Part shown: positions 44,628 to 54,590 of the stretch, one piece after another
Layout: every line of letters starts with the position of its first letter
Numbering within the stretch: position 1 is the stretch's first letter
Source of the DNA: Alphaproteobacteria bacterium
GTDB lineage: Bacteria; Pseudomonadota; Alphaproteobacteria; UBA7887
Reading direction: 5' to 3'
Length of the DNA: 64,000 nt
Assembly (NCBI GenBank): GCA_030739735.1
Contig: JASLYQ010000011.1
Span: 20,566 to 84,565 of the forward strand
Program-made: the position numbers and the translations under genes
The notes under the pieces: generated by a model
What the model saw: the letters and a program-made list of their open reading frames with translations, nothing else
Databases searched by the model: none
What the model was told of the DNA's origin: nothing

Positions 44628-45982
44628 CACGCCCGTCGCCAGTCGGTAGTGCCGTCGGGCTTATCCTCGAGGATGATCCCCGCCGCAACGAGCTTATCGC
44701 GTATGCGGTCGGCCTCGGCAAAATTCCGTTTTGAGCGCGCTTCGAGGCGTGCCGCAACGAGCTCACCGACATCGTCAGACGCCTCGCCCTGGAACCACTC
44801 GTTAGATGGAAAATTAAAGATCCCGAGTGCTTTACCCGATGCCAGCAAGGCCGACTTGGCGGCAACCGAACGTGTCTTGTTGAGATCGCCGGCGACTGCA
44901 TGCAGCTCGGCGATAGCCTTTGGCGTGTTTAGATCGTCGAGCAGCGCGGCCTCCACTGCCCCCGGGGCGCTGTCTCTGGCCTCGGCCTCGATATCGGCGA
45001 CATTGCGCAGGGCAAGATAAAGTCGATCGAGATCCGCTTTGCTTTCGGCCATGCCTTCCAGCGTCCAGTCGAGCGGGTGGCGGTAGTGAGTCTTGAGCAT
45101 ATTGAAGCGCAGTGCCTCGCCCGGTGCGCGCGCCAGCAGTTCCTCGACAGTGAAGAAATTGCCTAGGCTCTTCGACATCTTTTCTCCCTCGACCACGACA
45201 TAGCCGTTATGCATCCAGTAGCGCGCAAAGGTCTTGCCGCCGTGGGCACACATGCTCTGAGCGCGTTCGTTTTCGTGGTGGGGAAAGATGAGATCGCGGC
45301 CACCGCCGTGGATGTCGAAGGTTTCGCCGAGATAACGCTCGCTCATGGCCGAGCATTCCAAATGCCAGCCCGGGCGTCCTCGCCCCCAGGGTGAGTCCCA
45401 GCCGGGCTGGTCGGGTGTCGAAGGTTTCCACAAGATGAAGTCGCCAGCATCCTTCTTGTAGGGGGCTACCTCGACCCGCGAACCCGCCACCAGCTCTTCT
45501 GGCTTGCGGTTGGAAAGCCCGCCATAGCCGTCCATGGCCGGCACGTGGAACAGCACGTGCCCTTCCGCTTCATAGGCATGGTCTGAGGCCAACAAAGTCT
45601 CGATAAGCGCCAACATCTCGGGCACATGCGCTGTCGCGCGCGGCTCGACAGTCGGCTCCTCTGCACCCAAGGCGCCCATATCAGCGTGAAAGAAGTCCGT
45701 CGTGCGCTTGGTCAGCGCGTAGATTTCTTCGCTGTTGTCAGCGGCCGCAGCGATGATCTTATCGTCGATATCGGTGATATTTCGGACATAGGTGACCTTC
45801 GGATAGTGCCGCTTGAGCAGCTTGAACAAAACGTCGAACACCACCACGGGGCGCGCATTGCCGATATGCGCCCGGTCATAGACCGTTGGCCCGCAGACAT
45901 ACATGCGCACATGCGTTGGGTCCAAAGGCTCGAACGCTTCTTTTCGGCGGCTCGCGGTATTGTAGAGATGCAGGGTCATCAT
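44627..45982 (-). CDS. cysS: Cysteinyl-tRNA synthetase
   Basis: A 451-residue class I aminoacyl-tRNA synthetase. The HIGH-type motif is HIGNARPVV near residue 40, and KMSKSLGNF is the ATP-binding loop near residue 270. Zinc ligands appear as MYVCGPTVYD, ECSAM, and HHENERAQS. The gene is of ordinary length for the family. Two adjacent ATG codons (45982 and 45979) are possible starts. It is translationally linked to cimA. Confidence 0.96.
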
Positions 45983-46051
45983 GCCGCACCGTGGCTCGTT
46001 TCAGCCGAGAGGTAGCAGATGCCTCGGGTTCGGTCTACTCCCCGGCCCGTT

Positions 46052-47713
46052 CTATTCGTGGTTGAGGAACCCGTTGACGATGGGGTAGCGGCGGTCGCGG
46101 CCGAAGGCGCGGCGGGTGATCTTGACGCCGGGCGGAGCCTGGCGGCGCTTGTATTCCGCTATATAGAGCAGTCGGCGAATGCGGCGTACCAGTGCCCGCG
46201 GATGGCCGCGGATGACGATTTCCTCCACCGTGTGTTCGTCCTCAACCAACCCTTCGAGAATATCGTCTAGCACCGAATAGGGCGGCAAGCTGTCCTCGTC
46301 GAGCTGGTCTGGTTTCAGCTCTGCCGAGGGTGGCTTGGTAATAATATTGTCCGGCATAGCCGGACCGTCCGGTCCGAGTGTACCCTGCAGCCTGTTCTCG
46401 TTGCGCCAGCGAGACAATTCAAAAACCGTCGTCTTATATACGTCCTTGAGCACGGAATAGCCGCCGCACATATCACCGTAGAGCGTGGCATAGCCAACCG
46501 ACATCTCGCTCTTGTTACCCGTAGTCACCAGCATGTCACCGGTCTTGTTGGACAGCGCCATCATGATGATGCCACGCACGCGCGCCTGTACGTTCTCTTC
46601 CGTGGCATCGGGCTGGGTACCTTGGAAGAGCGGCGCAAGCATTCCTTCGAAGGCCCTATGTGCCAGCTCGATCGCTACGGTGTCGCAGCGGATCCCGAGT
46701 AGGCGCGCGCACTCGGCGGCATCGTCGAGGCTGTGATCAGATGAATAGCGCGACGGCATCCGGATGGTGCGCACCCGCTCCGGGCCGAGCGCATCTACTG
46801 CGACGGCCGTGGTCAACGCCGAATCAATACCGCCCGAGAGGCCGACGGCCACACCCGGAAAGTGATTCTTGTCGACGTAGTCGCGCAGCCCCGTAACCAG
46901 CGCCGCATAGATCTGCGCCATTTGCTCCGGTACCGGCGCCCGCTCACCTTCCTCGCAGTGCGCGCCGTCACCATCGATCTGCCAACGCGACACGTTGACG
47001 CATTCCTGCCACCATGGTGCCTGCAGGCAAAGCTTGCGCTTGCCATCGAGTACGAATGATGCGCCGTCAAATACCAATTCATCCTGGCCCCCGACTTGAT
47101 TGACATAGACCAAGCCAAGTCCGGTCTCGGTGATTCGTGCAACCGCATAGGAGAGACGTGTATCTTCTTTGCCATGCTCGTAGGGCGAGCCGTTCAGGGT
47201 GACAAGAATCTGGGCACCGGATTCAGCCAGAATCTCGGCTACATCCGGGAACCACATGTCCTCGCAGAGTAGTACGCCGAGACGGACGCCGCGGAAGGCG
47301 ATGGGGCCGGTGAGCGGTCCAGCTTCAAATACGCGCATCTCGTCGAAGACACCGTAATTCGGCAGGTCGTGCTTGTAACGCCGCGCCACTATCTTGCCGC
47401 CATCGAGCAGGGCCGCCGCGTTGTAGAGCTTGCCTTCCTCGCGCCATGGCGTACCCAGGAGCAAGCCGGGCCCGCCATCGGCCGTCTCGGCCGCCAGCTC
47501 CTGCACCATCTCCTCTGCCGCCTGCTGAAAAGCGGGCCGCAGCACCAGGTCCTCCGGCGGGTAGCCTGTGATGACAAGCTCGGGATAAACTACGAGATCG
47601 GCGCCGAGGCGCGCCGCCTCGGCGCGGCTTTCGCGAATCAACTCGGCATTGTGCTCGATCGCGCCCACGGTGGGATTGATCTGCGCCAGCGCTATCGACA
47701 GGCTCTCGCTCAC
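46052..47713 (-). CDS. nadE: Glutamine-dependent NAD+ synthase
   Basis: A 553-residue two-domain enzyme. The N-terminal carbon-nitrogen hydrolase (glutaminase) contains YPELVITGYPPEDL (catalytic Glu), NYGVFDE (Lys region nearby) and LLCEDMWFPD with the nucleophile Cys. The C-terminal synthetase has the ATP PP-loop AVGLSGGIDSALT and TGNKSEMSVGYATLYGD. It makes NAD from deamido-NAD using glutamine. It overlaps the nicotinate phosphoribosyltransferase stop by 4 bases, forming an NAD-salvage pair. It lies 69 bases upstream of cysS on the same strand. Confidence 0.96.
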   Translation of the reverse strand: MSESLSIALAQINPTVGAIEHNAELIRESRAEAARLGADLVVYPELVITGYPPEDLVLRPAFQQAAEEMVQELAAETADGGPGLLLGTPWREEGKLYNAAALLDGGKIVARRYKHDLPNYGVFDEMRVFEAGPLTGPIAFRGVRLGVLLCEDMWFPDVAEILAESGAQILVTLNGSPYEHGKEDTRLSYAVARITETGLGLVYVNQVGGQDELVFDGASFVLDGKRKLCLQAPWWQECVNVSRWQIDGDGAHCEEGERAPVPEQMAQIYAALVTGLRDYVDKNHFPGVAVGLSGGIDSALTTAVAVDALGPERVRTIRMPSRYSSDHSLDDAAECARLLGIRCDTVAIELAHRAFEGMLAPLFQGTQPDATEENVQARVRGIIMMALSNKTGDMLVTTGNKSEMSVGYATLYGDMCGGYSVLKDVYKTTVFELSRWRNENRLQGTLGPDGPAMPDNIITKPPSAELKPDQLDEDSLPPYSVLDDILEGLVEDEHTVEEIVIRGHPRALVRRIRRLLYIAEYKRRQAPPGVKITRRAFGRDRRYPIVNGFLNHE

Positions 47714-48900
47714 GACTTGCGCTGCCTCAACAGGAACTCGCGCCCTACCTTCGTCAACGGCGTGCCATCATATTCGACAATATCCGCCGTGGCGTAGGTC
47801 TCTGGCCAAGTTTCGGGCAGGAACGAGCCTGTGCCAATAATATCCACCGGCGCCTCGACGCTCGCAAACACCTTGCACTTGCCAGGATTAAAGCCGGAAC
47901 TGGCGATGATTTGCACGGCCGGGAAGCCCGCCTCGTCGAGAGCGTCGCGCAAGTGGTAGACCGCTGCCGCACTAACGCCAGCGCCGACGAGCCAGCGCAA
48001 TTCCTCTTCGCTGCGATACGTGCGCGTGGCTTGCGGCACGTGCCGCTCAAGAGCGATGTAGGACTTGGCCGTGTCGAGCCCTTCGGCAAAGCGCCCACCG
48101 TGAGTGTCGATGCGCACCCGCAAGCCGCCATCCGCCGCAAGCTTCGAAAAACGTTTGGCCACGGCGATCGAATCCGTCACCTCTCGCCCGAAATAATCGA
48201 CCAGAGCCGTGATTGACTCGTCGGGATAGGTGGCGCGGAACATCTCCGCCGCTCGCACTGTCGAGCCAGCATAGCCAATTAGCGCATGAGGCATGGTTCC
48301 GAGACCGCGCTCATTGCCAAAATAGTGTGCCGTCGCATCGTTAGCATTGCCGATAAAACCTACGGCGCCAGCCTCAGCCTGCGCCTTGCGTGAGCCGACG
48401 CTTGCGGCATAGGCCATCATGCCGGCCATCTCATCACCAGCGCTATGGCGCGCATCCATTGCCAAAAAGTGCACTTTCGGCAGGTCGGCGCACATGGTAA
48501 AGGCGTTGTAAGCGGCAACGCTGGGCGGGCCAAGCCGTTGCAGATAGAGTGTCTCCAAGTCGACCAGAGCGCTCAGAGGGCCGGAGATGTACAACAAGGG
48601 CTCGCCCGCGCCGACCCAGGCACCTTCCTCGAAGCATGGATCGATGTCGAGTGTGCAGTCGCGCTGACGCGCCGCCTCCTCCAGCCATTCCACGGCCAGA
48701 CGCGGACAGAAGACAACCGGGCGGCGCATGAATACGGCATAGGTGACGTGCATGTCACCATGGGCACGCACGATTTCGCGCGTGCGCTTGAAATAATGGT
48801 CGGTGCGGCGCGCTACAGCGACCTCAAAGCCCTCGCGCTCCGAGCCCTCGCCGCCGCCGAGACCGGCGCCGGATTTAGAATGCTCCGGGGAAGTATCCAC
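47710..48900 (-). CDS. Nicotinate phosphoribosyltransferase
   Basis: A 396-residue phosphoribosyltransferase of the NAPRTase fold. It has RRTDHYFKRTREIV (start region), MDARHSAGDEMAGM, and VRIDTHGGRFAEGLD and IIASSGFNPGKCKVF for phosphoribosyl-pyrophosphate binding. It converts nicotinate to nicotinate mononucleotide, the first step of the Preiss-Handler pathway. The stop overlaps nadE's start, so salvage and final amidation are coupled, while NadD is elsewhere. The N-terminus has an acidic, glycine-rich leader (GLGGGEGSE) that may be over-extended by about 25 residues. Confidence 0.88.
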   Translation of the reverse strand: MDTSPEHSKSGAGLGGGEGSEREGFEVAVARRTDHYFKRTREIVRAHGDMHVTYAVFMRRPVVFCPRLAVEWLEEAARQRDCTLDIDPCFEEGAWVGAGEPLLYISGPLSALVDLETLYLQRLGPPSVAAYNAFTMCADLPKVHFLAMDARHSAGDEMAGMMAYAASVGSRKAQAEAGAVGFIGNANDATAHYFGNERGLGTMPHALIGYAGSTVRAAEMFRATYPDESITALVDYFGREVTDSIAVAKRFSKLAADGGLRVRIDTHGGRFAEGLDTAKSYIALERHVPQATRTYRSEEELRWLVGAGVSAAAVYHLRDALDEAGFPAVQIIASSGFNPGKCKVFASVEAPVDIIGTGSFLPETWPETYATADIVEYDGTPLTKVGREFLLRQRKS

Positions 48901-49654
48901 CGTCTAGCAACAGGTTTTGGCCAGTGATGAAACCGCTATGTGCGCTGCACAGGAAGGCGCAGGCGCGCCCGAACTCTTCCGGATCGCCAAAACGTCCGGC
49001 AGGGATATTGGCGAGCATGCTGCCGCGCACGGTATCGACACTCTGCTGGCGGGCCTCGGCCGCGCCCGCAATGCCCACAGTCAGGCGGTCCGTCTCAAAC
49101 AAGCCGGGTTGCAGATTGTTGATGGCGACGTTATGGGGCGCCACCTCGCGCGAGATCGAGGCGATGAACCCGGTCAAGCCGGAGCGTGCCGCGCTCGACA
49201 TCGCAAGGCCCGGAAACGGCATACGCACCGCCACAGATGTGACATTGACAATGCGCCCGAAGCAGCGCTCGACCATGCCGTCTATCGTGGCTTTGATGAG
49301 TTCAATCGGCGTCATCATGTTGGCGCTGATGCCGGCATCCCAATCTTCACGCCGCCAGTCGCGGAAGCTACCGGGAGGGGGGCCGCCATTATTGTTGACT
49401 AGGATGTCAGGCTCGGGACAAGCTTCGAGCAACCTTGCCCGACCATCTTCCGTATCGAGGTCGGCGACCACGGGGGTTGCCTCAACTCCAGTTTTAGCGG
49501 CGATGGCCATGGCCGTGCTCTCCACAACCGCAGCATCGCGGCCGTTGATCGCCACATCGACTCCATCCTCAGCCAAGGCCCGCGCGCATGCCCGGCCGAG
49601 GCCGCGACTGGAGGCACAGACGATCGCCTTGCGGCCTGTCAGCCCAAGATCCAT
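48875..49654 (-). CDS. SDR-fold protein with altered catalytic site
   Basis: A 259-residue Rossmann protein. The N-terminal loop CASSRGLGRACA and VNNNGGPPPG fit the SDR family, and catalytic Ser is present in VTSVAVRM. The active-site YxxxK is replaced: the segment reads GLAMSSAARSGL, with Met where Tyr is expected and Arg where Lys is expected. A known SDR subgroup has this AAR pattern. It may bind substrate without classical catalysis or use different residues. It overlaps the nicotinate phosphoribosyltransferase start by 26 bases and is in a minus-strand run with DAHP synthase. Confidence 0.87.
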   Translation of the reverse strand: MDLGLTGRKAIVCASSRGLGRACARALAEDGVDVAINGRDAAVVESTAMAIAAKTGVEATPVVADLDTEDGRARLLEACPEPDILVNNNGGPPPGSFRDWRREDWDAGISANMMTPIELIKATIDGMVERCFGRIVNVTSVAVRMPFPGLAMSSAARSGLTGFIASISREVAPHNVAINNLQPGLFETDRLTVGIAGAAEARQQSVDTVRGSMLANIPAGRFGDPEEFGRACAFLCSAHSGFITGQNLLLDGGYFPGAF

Positions 49655-49659
49655 GCGCC

Positions 49660-51036
49660 CTACTCCGCCGCTTCGGCGGCTTTGTCGAGCCGCCGCCCTT
49701 TCAGCGCCTCGGCGATCAGAAAAGCCAACTCCAGGCTCTGCGAGGCATTGAGACGCGGGTCGCAGTGAGTGTGGTAGCGGTCGGACAGATCCTCGTCGCT
49801 AATCGCCTGGGCACCACCTATACATTCGGTCACGTCACGCCCGGTCATCTCAAAATGGACGCCGCCCGCATAGGTGCCCTCGGCATCGTGGGCGGCGAAG
49901 AAACCCTTGACTTCGGCCAGCACCCGATCGAAGGGGCGCGTCTTGTGGCCCGACGACGACTTGATGGTGTTGGCATGCATGGGATCGCATGACCAGACCA
50001 CGGAGCGACCCTCGCTTTTCACCCGCCGCAGCATAGGCGACAGCAGCTCCTGTACCTTGTCCGACCCCATGCGCGAGATCAGGGTCAGGCGGCCCCGACG
50101 GTTGTCCGGATTGAGCGCTTCGATCAGCCGTATCACCGTATCGGAATCACTGGTCGGGCCTACCTTAATACCGACCGGATTACCGACGCCTTTGAGAAAG
50201 GCGACATGAGCATGGTCGGGATCGCGCGTGCGATCGCCTATCCAGAGCATGTGGGCGGAGCAATCGTACCACTCGCCCGTGGTGCTATCGATACGCGTCA
50301 GGGCCTGCTCGTATCCGAGCAGCAACGCCTCGTGACTGGTAAAGACACTGGTCTGCTGGATCTGTGGCACCTTCTCAGCATTGATGCCACAGGCTTCCAT
50401 GAAGGACAGACTTTCGCTGATGCGCTCGGCAAGATCACGGTAACGCTCGGCCTGGGCGCTGTCGGCAACGAAGCCGAGGTTCCAGCGGTGCACTTGGTGC
50501 AGATCGGCATAGCCGCCCTGGGCCAGCGCACGCAGCAGGTTAAGGCTGGCGGCGGCCTGGGCATAGGCCTGGATCATGCGTTCGGGATCGGGCTCGCGCG
50601 CGCCGGCCTCAAAATCGATGCCATTAATGATATCGCCGCGATAGCTCGGCAGCTCAACGCCGTCTTGGGTCTCGGTCGGCGTCGAGCGTGGCTTAGCGAA
50701 CTGACCGGCCATGCGCCCGACCTTGACCACAGGAAGCGCAGCGCCAAAGGTCAGCACCACCGCCATTTGCAGCAACACCCGGAAGGTGTCGCGGATATGA
50801 TCTGGGTGAAACTCGGCAAAGGCCTCTGCGCAATCGCCACCCTGCAGCAAAAAGGCCCGGCCTTCCGCCACCTCGCCAAGCCGCGCCTCGAGTTCACGCG
50901 CTTCGCCGGCAAATACCAACGGCGGTGACTTGGCAAGCTTGGCCTCCGCCGCAGCCTTGGCAGCGTCGTCCTTGTAGACCGGCTGTTGCCGTATCTCGTA
51001 GTCGCGCCAGCTCGCGGGTGACCAGGGTCCCGACAT
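49660..51036 (-). CDS. Class II 3-deoxy-7-phosphoheptulonate synthase (DAHP synthase)
   Basis: A 458-residue type II enzyme for the first step of the shikimate pathway, condensing phosphoenolpyruvate and erythrose-4-phosphate. Start ATG 51036 is chosen because GGAGGA at 51041-51046 lies upstream; a frame from 51048 has no ribosome site. Motifs: [11 protein letters not shown] (metal-binding Cys), [13 protein letters not shown], the [12 protein letters not shown] segment, [10 protein letters not shown] and [15 protein letters not shown]. The full length matches plant-type DAHP synthases. It is 5 bases from the SDR gene on the same strand. Confidence 0.94.
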   Translation of the reverse strand: MSGPWSPASWRDYEIRQQPVYKDDAAKAAAEAKLAKSPPLVFAGEARELEARLGEVAEGRAFLLQGGDCAEAFAEFHPDHIRDTFRVLLQMAVVLTFGAALPVVKVGRMAGQFAKPRSTPTETQDGVELPSYRGDIINGIDFEAGAREPDPERMIQAYAQAAASLNLLRALAQGGYADLHQVHRWNLGFVADSAQAERYRDLAERISESLSFMEACGINAEKVPQIQQTSVFTSHEALLLGYEQALTRIDSTTGEWYDCSAHMLWIGDRTRDPDHAHVAFLKGVGNPVGIKVGPTSDSDTVIRLIEALNPDNRRGRLTLISRMGSDKVQELLSPMLRRVKSEGRSVVWSCDPMHANTIKSSSGHKTRPFDRVLAEVKGFFAAHDAEGTYAGGVHFEMTGRDVTECIGGAQAISDEDLSDRYHTHCDPRLNASQSLELAFLIAEALKGRRLDKAAEAAE

Positions 51037-51040
51037 GTCA

Positions 51041-51046
51041 TCCTCC
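51041..51046 (-). promoter_or_regulatory. Ribosome binding site deciding the DAHP synthase start
   Basis: On the minus strand GGAGGA lies 4 bases before ATG 51036 and supports that start over the in-frame upstream candidate at 51048. Confidence 0.7.
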
Positions 51047-51321
51047 ATCGAGACAAGTTGTGGAATGGGGCGTATACACCCGGGAATGTACCAAGGCCAA
51101 GGGTTTCGTAGCCCGGAGCACGCTTGGCCGATCTCAATCGACGCTACGCCAGCCTTAGCGCCAAGTACTCAGGCTGTACATCCCCCGTTGCAGCCAAATG
51201 TCATGCCCGCAGCACTTGTCCAGAATGTGGCACTAGCCGGACTTCGTATTATCACCGAAACAAGTCGAGCTTTGCCTCACCTGTCGATCAGTTCGGAAGT
51301 CCGTTGCCATGGGCTAGAACC

Positions 51322-52176
51322 TCATGCGATGCGCTCGGCGATGGCGACCATGCGGTGCATCGAACGCAAGACCGGTTTCTCAATCAGCTTTCCGTCTATC
51401 ACGACGAGGCCGCTGTTGCCTGTCTCGAAGGCGTCGATGATGCGCCGCGCCCTATCAAGATCTTCGGCACTTGGGCTGAACACCGCGTTGACGACGGGGA
51501 TTTGCTTGGGATGGATCGCGGCCTTACCGGTGAAGCCGAGCGCCGCGCAGGCCTTCGCCTCGGCCTCAAGACCGGCCTGGTCCTCGAGATCGAGAAAAGG
51601 CACATCGATCAGGTCGACATCTGCACCAGCGGCCGCATGAACGAGACGTGAGCGCGTGTACAGCAGCGTCTCCCAGTTAACTTCCGTACGCAGCTCCGCC
51701 GCCATGTCGACGGCACCGAAGAGCAACGAGTCGATACGTGGCGAGGCACGCGCTATCTCGTATGCCGCATCGAGCCCATCGTTGGTCTCGATGATGACAT
51801 GGAAGCGGATATGCCCATGTGAGCCAGTCAGCAGCTCGTCGAGCAGGCGCACTTCATCGGGCGTCTTGACCTTGGTCAGCATCAGCGCCGGCGGCGGTGT
51901 CTCGCTGTTAAGGATCGCCAGCACATCGCGCAAGCCCTCCGGCGTACGCAGGCAATTGATCCGCACGACGCACTCCACGCCGTCATCGGGCTGGGCGCTT
52001 TCGAACAGCGCCATGGTTTTGGCGCGCGCATCGTCCTTGTAATTTGGCGCCACCGCGTCTTCGAGATCGACAGTGACGATATCGGCGTCAGTTTTGAGCG
52101 CCTTGGGAAACATCTCAGGCTTATTGCCGGGGGCGAAGATCAGGCTACGCCGCGGCCGAATGCGAGTGGAATCCAT
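51322..52176 (-). CDS. HpcH/HpaI aldolase or CitE-like CoA ester lyase
   Basis: A 284-residue TIM-barrel lyase. ATG 52176 (MDSTRIRPRRSLIFAPGN) gives the family start; a frame running to 52392 crosses another gene. Motifs: IVTVDLEDAVAP (substrate/metal region), VVRINCLRTPEG, VIIETNDGLDAAYEIA with a metal-binding Glu, LLFGAVDMAAEL (second metal Asp), and GKAAIHPKQI. Members cleave citryl-, malyl- or methylmalyl-CoA. A partner acyl-CoA transferase is not visible. It follows a tiny membrane-protein gene on the same strand. Confidence 0.9.
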   Translation of the reverse strand: MDSTRIRPRRSLIFAPGNKPEMFPKALKTDADIVTVDLEDAVAPNYKDDARAKTMALFESAQPDDGVECVVRINCLRTPEGLRDVLAILNSETPPPALMLTKVKTPDEVRLLDELLTGSHGHIRFHVIIETNDGLDAAYEIARASPRIDSLLFGAVDMAAELRTEVNWETLLYTRSRLVHAAAGADVDLIDVPFLDLEDQAGLEAEAKACAALGFTGKAAIHPKQIPVVNAVFSPSAEDLDRARRIIDAFETGNSGLVVIDGKLIEKPVLRSMHRMVAIAERIA

Positions 52177-52186
52177 AGTGCGGACC

Positions 52187-52348
52187 TCAGATCCCGCGGA
52201 ACAGCTTCTTGGGAAACTGGTTGATATCCGCGGCGGCGACGAAGAAAGCAAACACAGAGACGGCCCCCAGCACCATCCATCTCGGCAACAGTCGATAGTG
52301 CGCGTCGACGCGGAAAATCCGCCACAGGCTGAAAGAAAAGCGCTCCAC
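52187..52348 (-). CDS. Tiny membrane protein upstream of the CitE-like gene
   Basis: A 53-residue protein that I do not recognise. It begins at GTG 52348 with a ribosome site GGGGAG about 7 bases upstream, reads VERFSFSLWRIFRVDAHYR, then contains one hydrophobic segment (MVLGAVSVFAFFVAAADI) and a short basic tail (KKLFRGI). The single helix with basic ends fits a type II small inner-membrane protein. It is 10 bases from the CitE-like gene and likely cotranscribed. The short length puts it below most gene-call thresholds. Confidence 0.6.
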   Translation of the reverse strand: MERFSFSLWRIFRVDAHYRLLPRWMVLGAVSVFAFFVAAADINQFPKKLFRGI

Positions 52349-52476
52349 TCACTGTCTCCCCTCTGGCGCCCGGCTGGGCGTATAAGCGGCAAACATTAAT
52401 ATAGCCGAGGGTTACCATCAACTGACGCCCACCGACATGTTATATACGCCGCCGGCGCGCCTTGAGGAGACCGTGC

Positions 52477-53742
52477 ATGCTATCCAACGCCAGGATCAAT
52501 ATCCCCGGTGGCATCGACTTTACCCTGCCCCGCATGGTGCCAGTGCGTCAGCACTTCGAGCGGCATACCATCGCTGATGTCGCAGCTGCGGTCAGCGCGC
52601 AACTCTCCCGGCCTGAGATTGCCGCCACAATACGGCCCGGGGCGAGCATCGCTGTCGGTGTTGGTAGCCGCGGAGTCGCCAATATCGATATAGCCGTCAA
52701 GACCATCATCGCAGAGCTCAAGGCTCGCCGCGCCAAGCCCTTCGTGTTTCCCGCTATGGGGAGCCACGGCGGCGGCAATGCCGAGGCCCAGGCGAGCCTG
52801 TTGGCAGGATACGGCATAGAAGAAGGTTCGATCGGCGCACCGGTGCGCGCGACCATGGAGACCGTGGTTGTCGCCGAAACTGATCAGGGTATCCCCATCC
52901 ACATGGACAAATACGCCCACGGCGCCGATGGCGTCGTCATCATCAATCGGGTCAAGCCCCATACCAGCTACCGCGGGCCGGTCGAGAGCGGTGTGCTCAA
53001 GATGATGATCATTGGCATGGGCAAGATCGCCGGCGCCAGCGCTATTCACGGCGGCTATTCGATGGACGATTTCGGCGCGATCATCCCACACGCCGCAGAG
53101 GTGTTAATGCGACACGTGCCGATTCTCTTCGGCATCGGCCTGGTCGAGGATGCTTTCGACACCACTGCGGTGGTCGAGGCGATGACGCCGGAGGTGCTCT
53201 TCGAGCGGGAATCGGCCCTGCAGGCAAAAGCGAAGGAGCTGATGGCCCGGCTCCTGGTCGATGATATCGACGTGCTCGTAGTCGACGAGATCGGCAAGAA
53301 CATCTCGGGCTCGGGCGCCGACCCCAACGTCACTGGACGCAACGCCCGCGGCGCCGCCGGCTTCGACAAGCCACGCGTCCGCAAGATGGTGCTACTCGAC
53401 CTCAACGATGCCACCAAGGGCAACGCCACCGGCTTTGCCAGCGCCGACGTCATCACCCAGCGCCTTTTTGACCGCACCGATCTCGGCGTCACCTTATCCA
53501 ACGTTGTGACCTCGAGCTATCTCGAGAGCGCCAAGATTCCCCTAACCATGAAGGACGGCGACGCGGCGGTGCGCATCGCAGTGAAGACCTTGCATAATAC
53601 CGACCCGATGCGCGCGCGCATCGTGCGCATCCGCAACACGTTGGAACTCGTTGACATCCACCTCTCCGAGCCCATGCTTGATGAGATCAGTGGTAATCCA
53701 CGTCTGGAGGTCATCGGCAAACCGGCTGATATGCTGTATTAG
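52477..53742 (+). CDS. Lactate racemase domain-containing protein (DUF2088/LarA-like)
   Basis: A 421-residue protein with a LarA N-terminal-type domain. The start at ATG 52477 is set by a ribosome site GAGGAGA at 52464-52470 (spacing 6). Motifs include VGVGSRGVANIDIAVK and PAMGSHGGGNAEA, shared with the nickel-pincer racemase fold. The C-terminal half lacks the complete LarA domain, so family members are annotated as of unknown function. It is divergent from the CitE-like operon and convergent with the isomerase-oxidase operon (4-base overlap at the stop). Epimerisation of a hydroxy acid is the guess. Confidence 0.85.
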   Translation: MLSNARINIPGGIDFTLPRMVPVRQHFERHTIADVAAAVSAQLSRPEIAATIRPGASIAVGVGSRGVANIDIAVKTIIAELKARRAKPFVFPAMGSHGGGNAEAQASLLAGYGIEEGSIGAPVRATMETVVVAETDQGIPIHMDKYAHGADGVVIINRVKPHTSYRGPVESGVLKMMIIGMGKIAGASAIHGGYSMDDFGAIIPHAAEVLMRHVPILFGIGLVEDAFDTTAVVEAMTPEVLFERESALQAKAKELMARLLVDDIDVLVVDEIGKNISGSGADPNVTGRNARGAAGFDKPRVRKMVLLDLNDATKGNATGFASADVITQRLFDRTDLGVTLSNVVTSSYLESAKIPLTMKDGDAAVRIAVKTLHNTDPMRARIVRIRNTLELVDIHLSEPMLDEISGNPRLEVIGKPADMLY

Positions 53743-54590
53743 GCCTCAACCACCAGCCGGCGGGTGTAGGCGAGCTCGTGTGATAGGCGCTGGTCGATGT
53801 CGCGGATCGTATCCGAGCCGATCGTGAGGTCTTCACCAATGAAGCCGCGATGCTTCACCGGCACCCGGTATAGGTTCTCGAACGATAGATAGCCGTCATA
53901 GCCGATGCGCGCGAGCCCCCCGATGGCCTCGGCCCAGTTCAGCGTGCCCTCGGCCAACTCGTCAAAGCGCCAGCGCCAAGTACCGTCTTCGAGTGGCTCC
54001 CAGCGTGTATTCTTGACGTGCACGTGGTCGATATATTCACCCAGGATGTCGACGCTCATCTGCAAATCCATGCTGCCTTCGATTACCATGTTCCCAGGGT
54101 CCCAGATCACCCCGATAAGCCCCGGATCGCACTCGCCGACAAGCTCGCGCGCCGTTGCTGGGCCGCAGGCGATGGTGCCGAAATGAACTTCGATAAGGCC
54201 TTTGACACCGCTGCCGTCAAGTAGGCGTTGAGCATTCACGAGCTTGATCTTCGTGGCGTCAAGAATAGCCCGATAGCCCAGGCTTTTGTCGTAGCGCCCA
54301 CTGAAAAAGCGGAAACGTGGACAGCCCATGCCTTGTGCGCCGGCAATCATGCGGCGGATATCGTCGTCGTCGTCGGGTTCGACGAAGGTGGTGAGGCCTG
54401 CGACGGCGATGCCACGTGCGTCGCACATGGCCTTGATGCGGGGTGCCTCAGCGTCGATCGTTGCCTTGGAAAAATGGTATTCGCCGTTGACCCGCCACTC
54501 GACCCCGTCATAGCCGTGGCGGGCCAGTGTCTCGACAACCTGCTCGGGGCCGAGCTCGGGTAACACGCCGCTACAAACGCTGTATTTCAC
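53739..54590 (-). CDS. Sugar phosphate isomerase/epimerase-type TIM-barrel protein
   Basis: A 283-residue AP-endonuclease-2-fold barrel. GTG 54590 is chosen because it overlaps the stop of the upstream oxidase by 4 bases (GTGA) and starts the family sequence VKYSVCSGVLPELGP. Metal-ligand motifs: IEVHFGTIACG, GVIWDPGNMVIEG, DHVHVKNTRW and YLSFENLYR. Such proteins isomerise or dehydrate sugars and inositols, often inosose. A longer frame to 55091 is artefactual. It overlaps the convergent lactate-racemase-like gene by 4 bases and shares a transcript with the FAD-linked oxidase. Confidence 0.88.
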   Translation of the reverse strand: MKYSVCSGVLPELGPEQVVETLARHGYDGVEWRVNGEYHFSKATIDAEAPRIKAMCDARGIAVAGLTTFVEPDDDDDIRRMIAGAQGMGCPRFRFFSGRYDKSLGYRAILDATKIKLVNAQRLLDGSGVKGLIEVHFGTIACGPATARELVGECDPGLIGVIWDPGNMVIEGSMDLQMSVDILGEYIDHVHVKNTRWEPLEDGTWRWRFDELAEGTLNWAEAIGGLARIGYDGYLSFENLYRVPVKHRGFIGEDLTIGSDTIRDIDQRLSHELAYTRRLVVEA

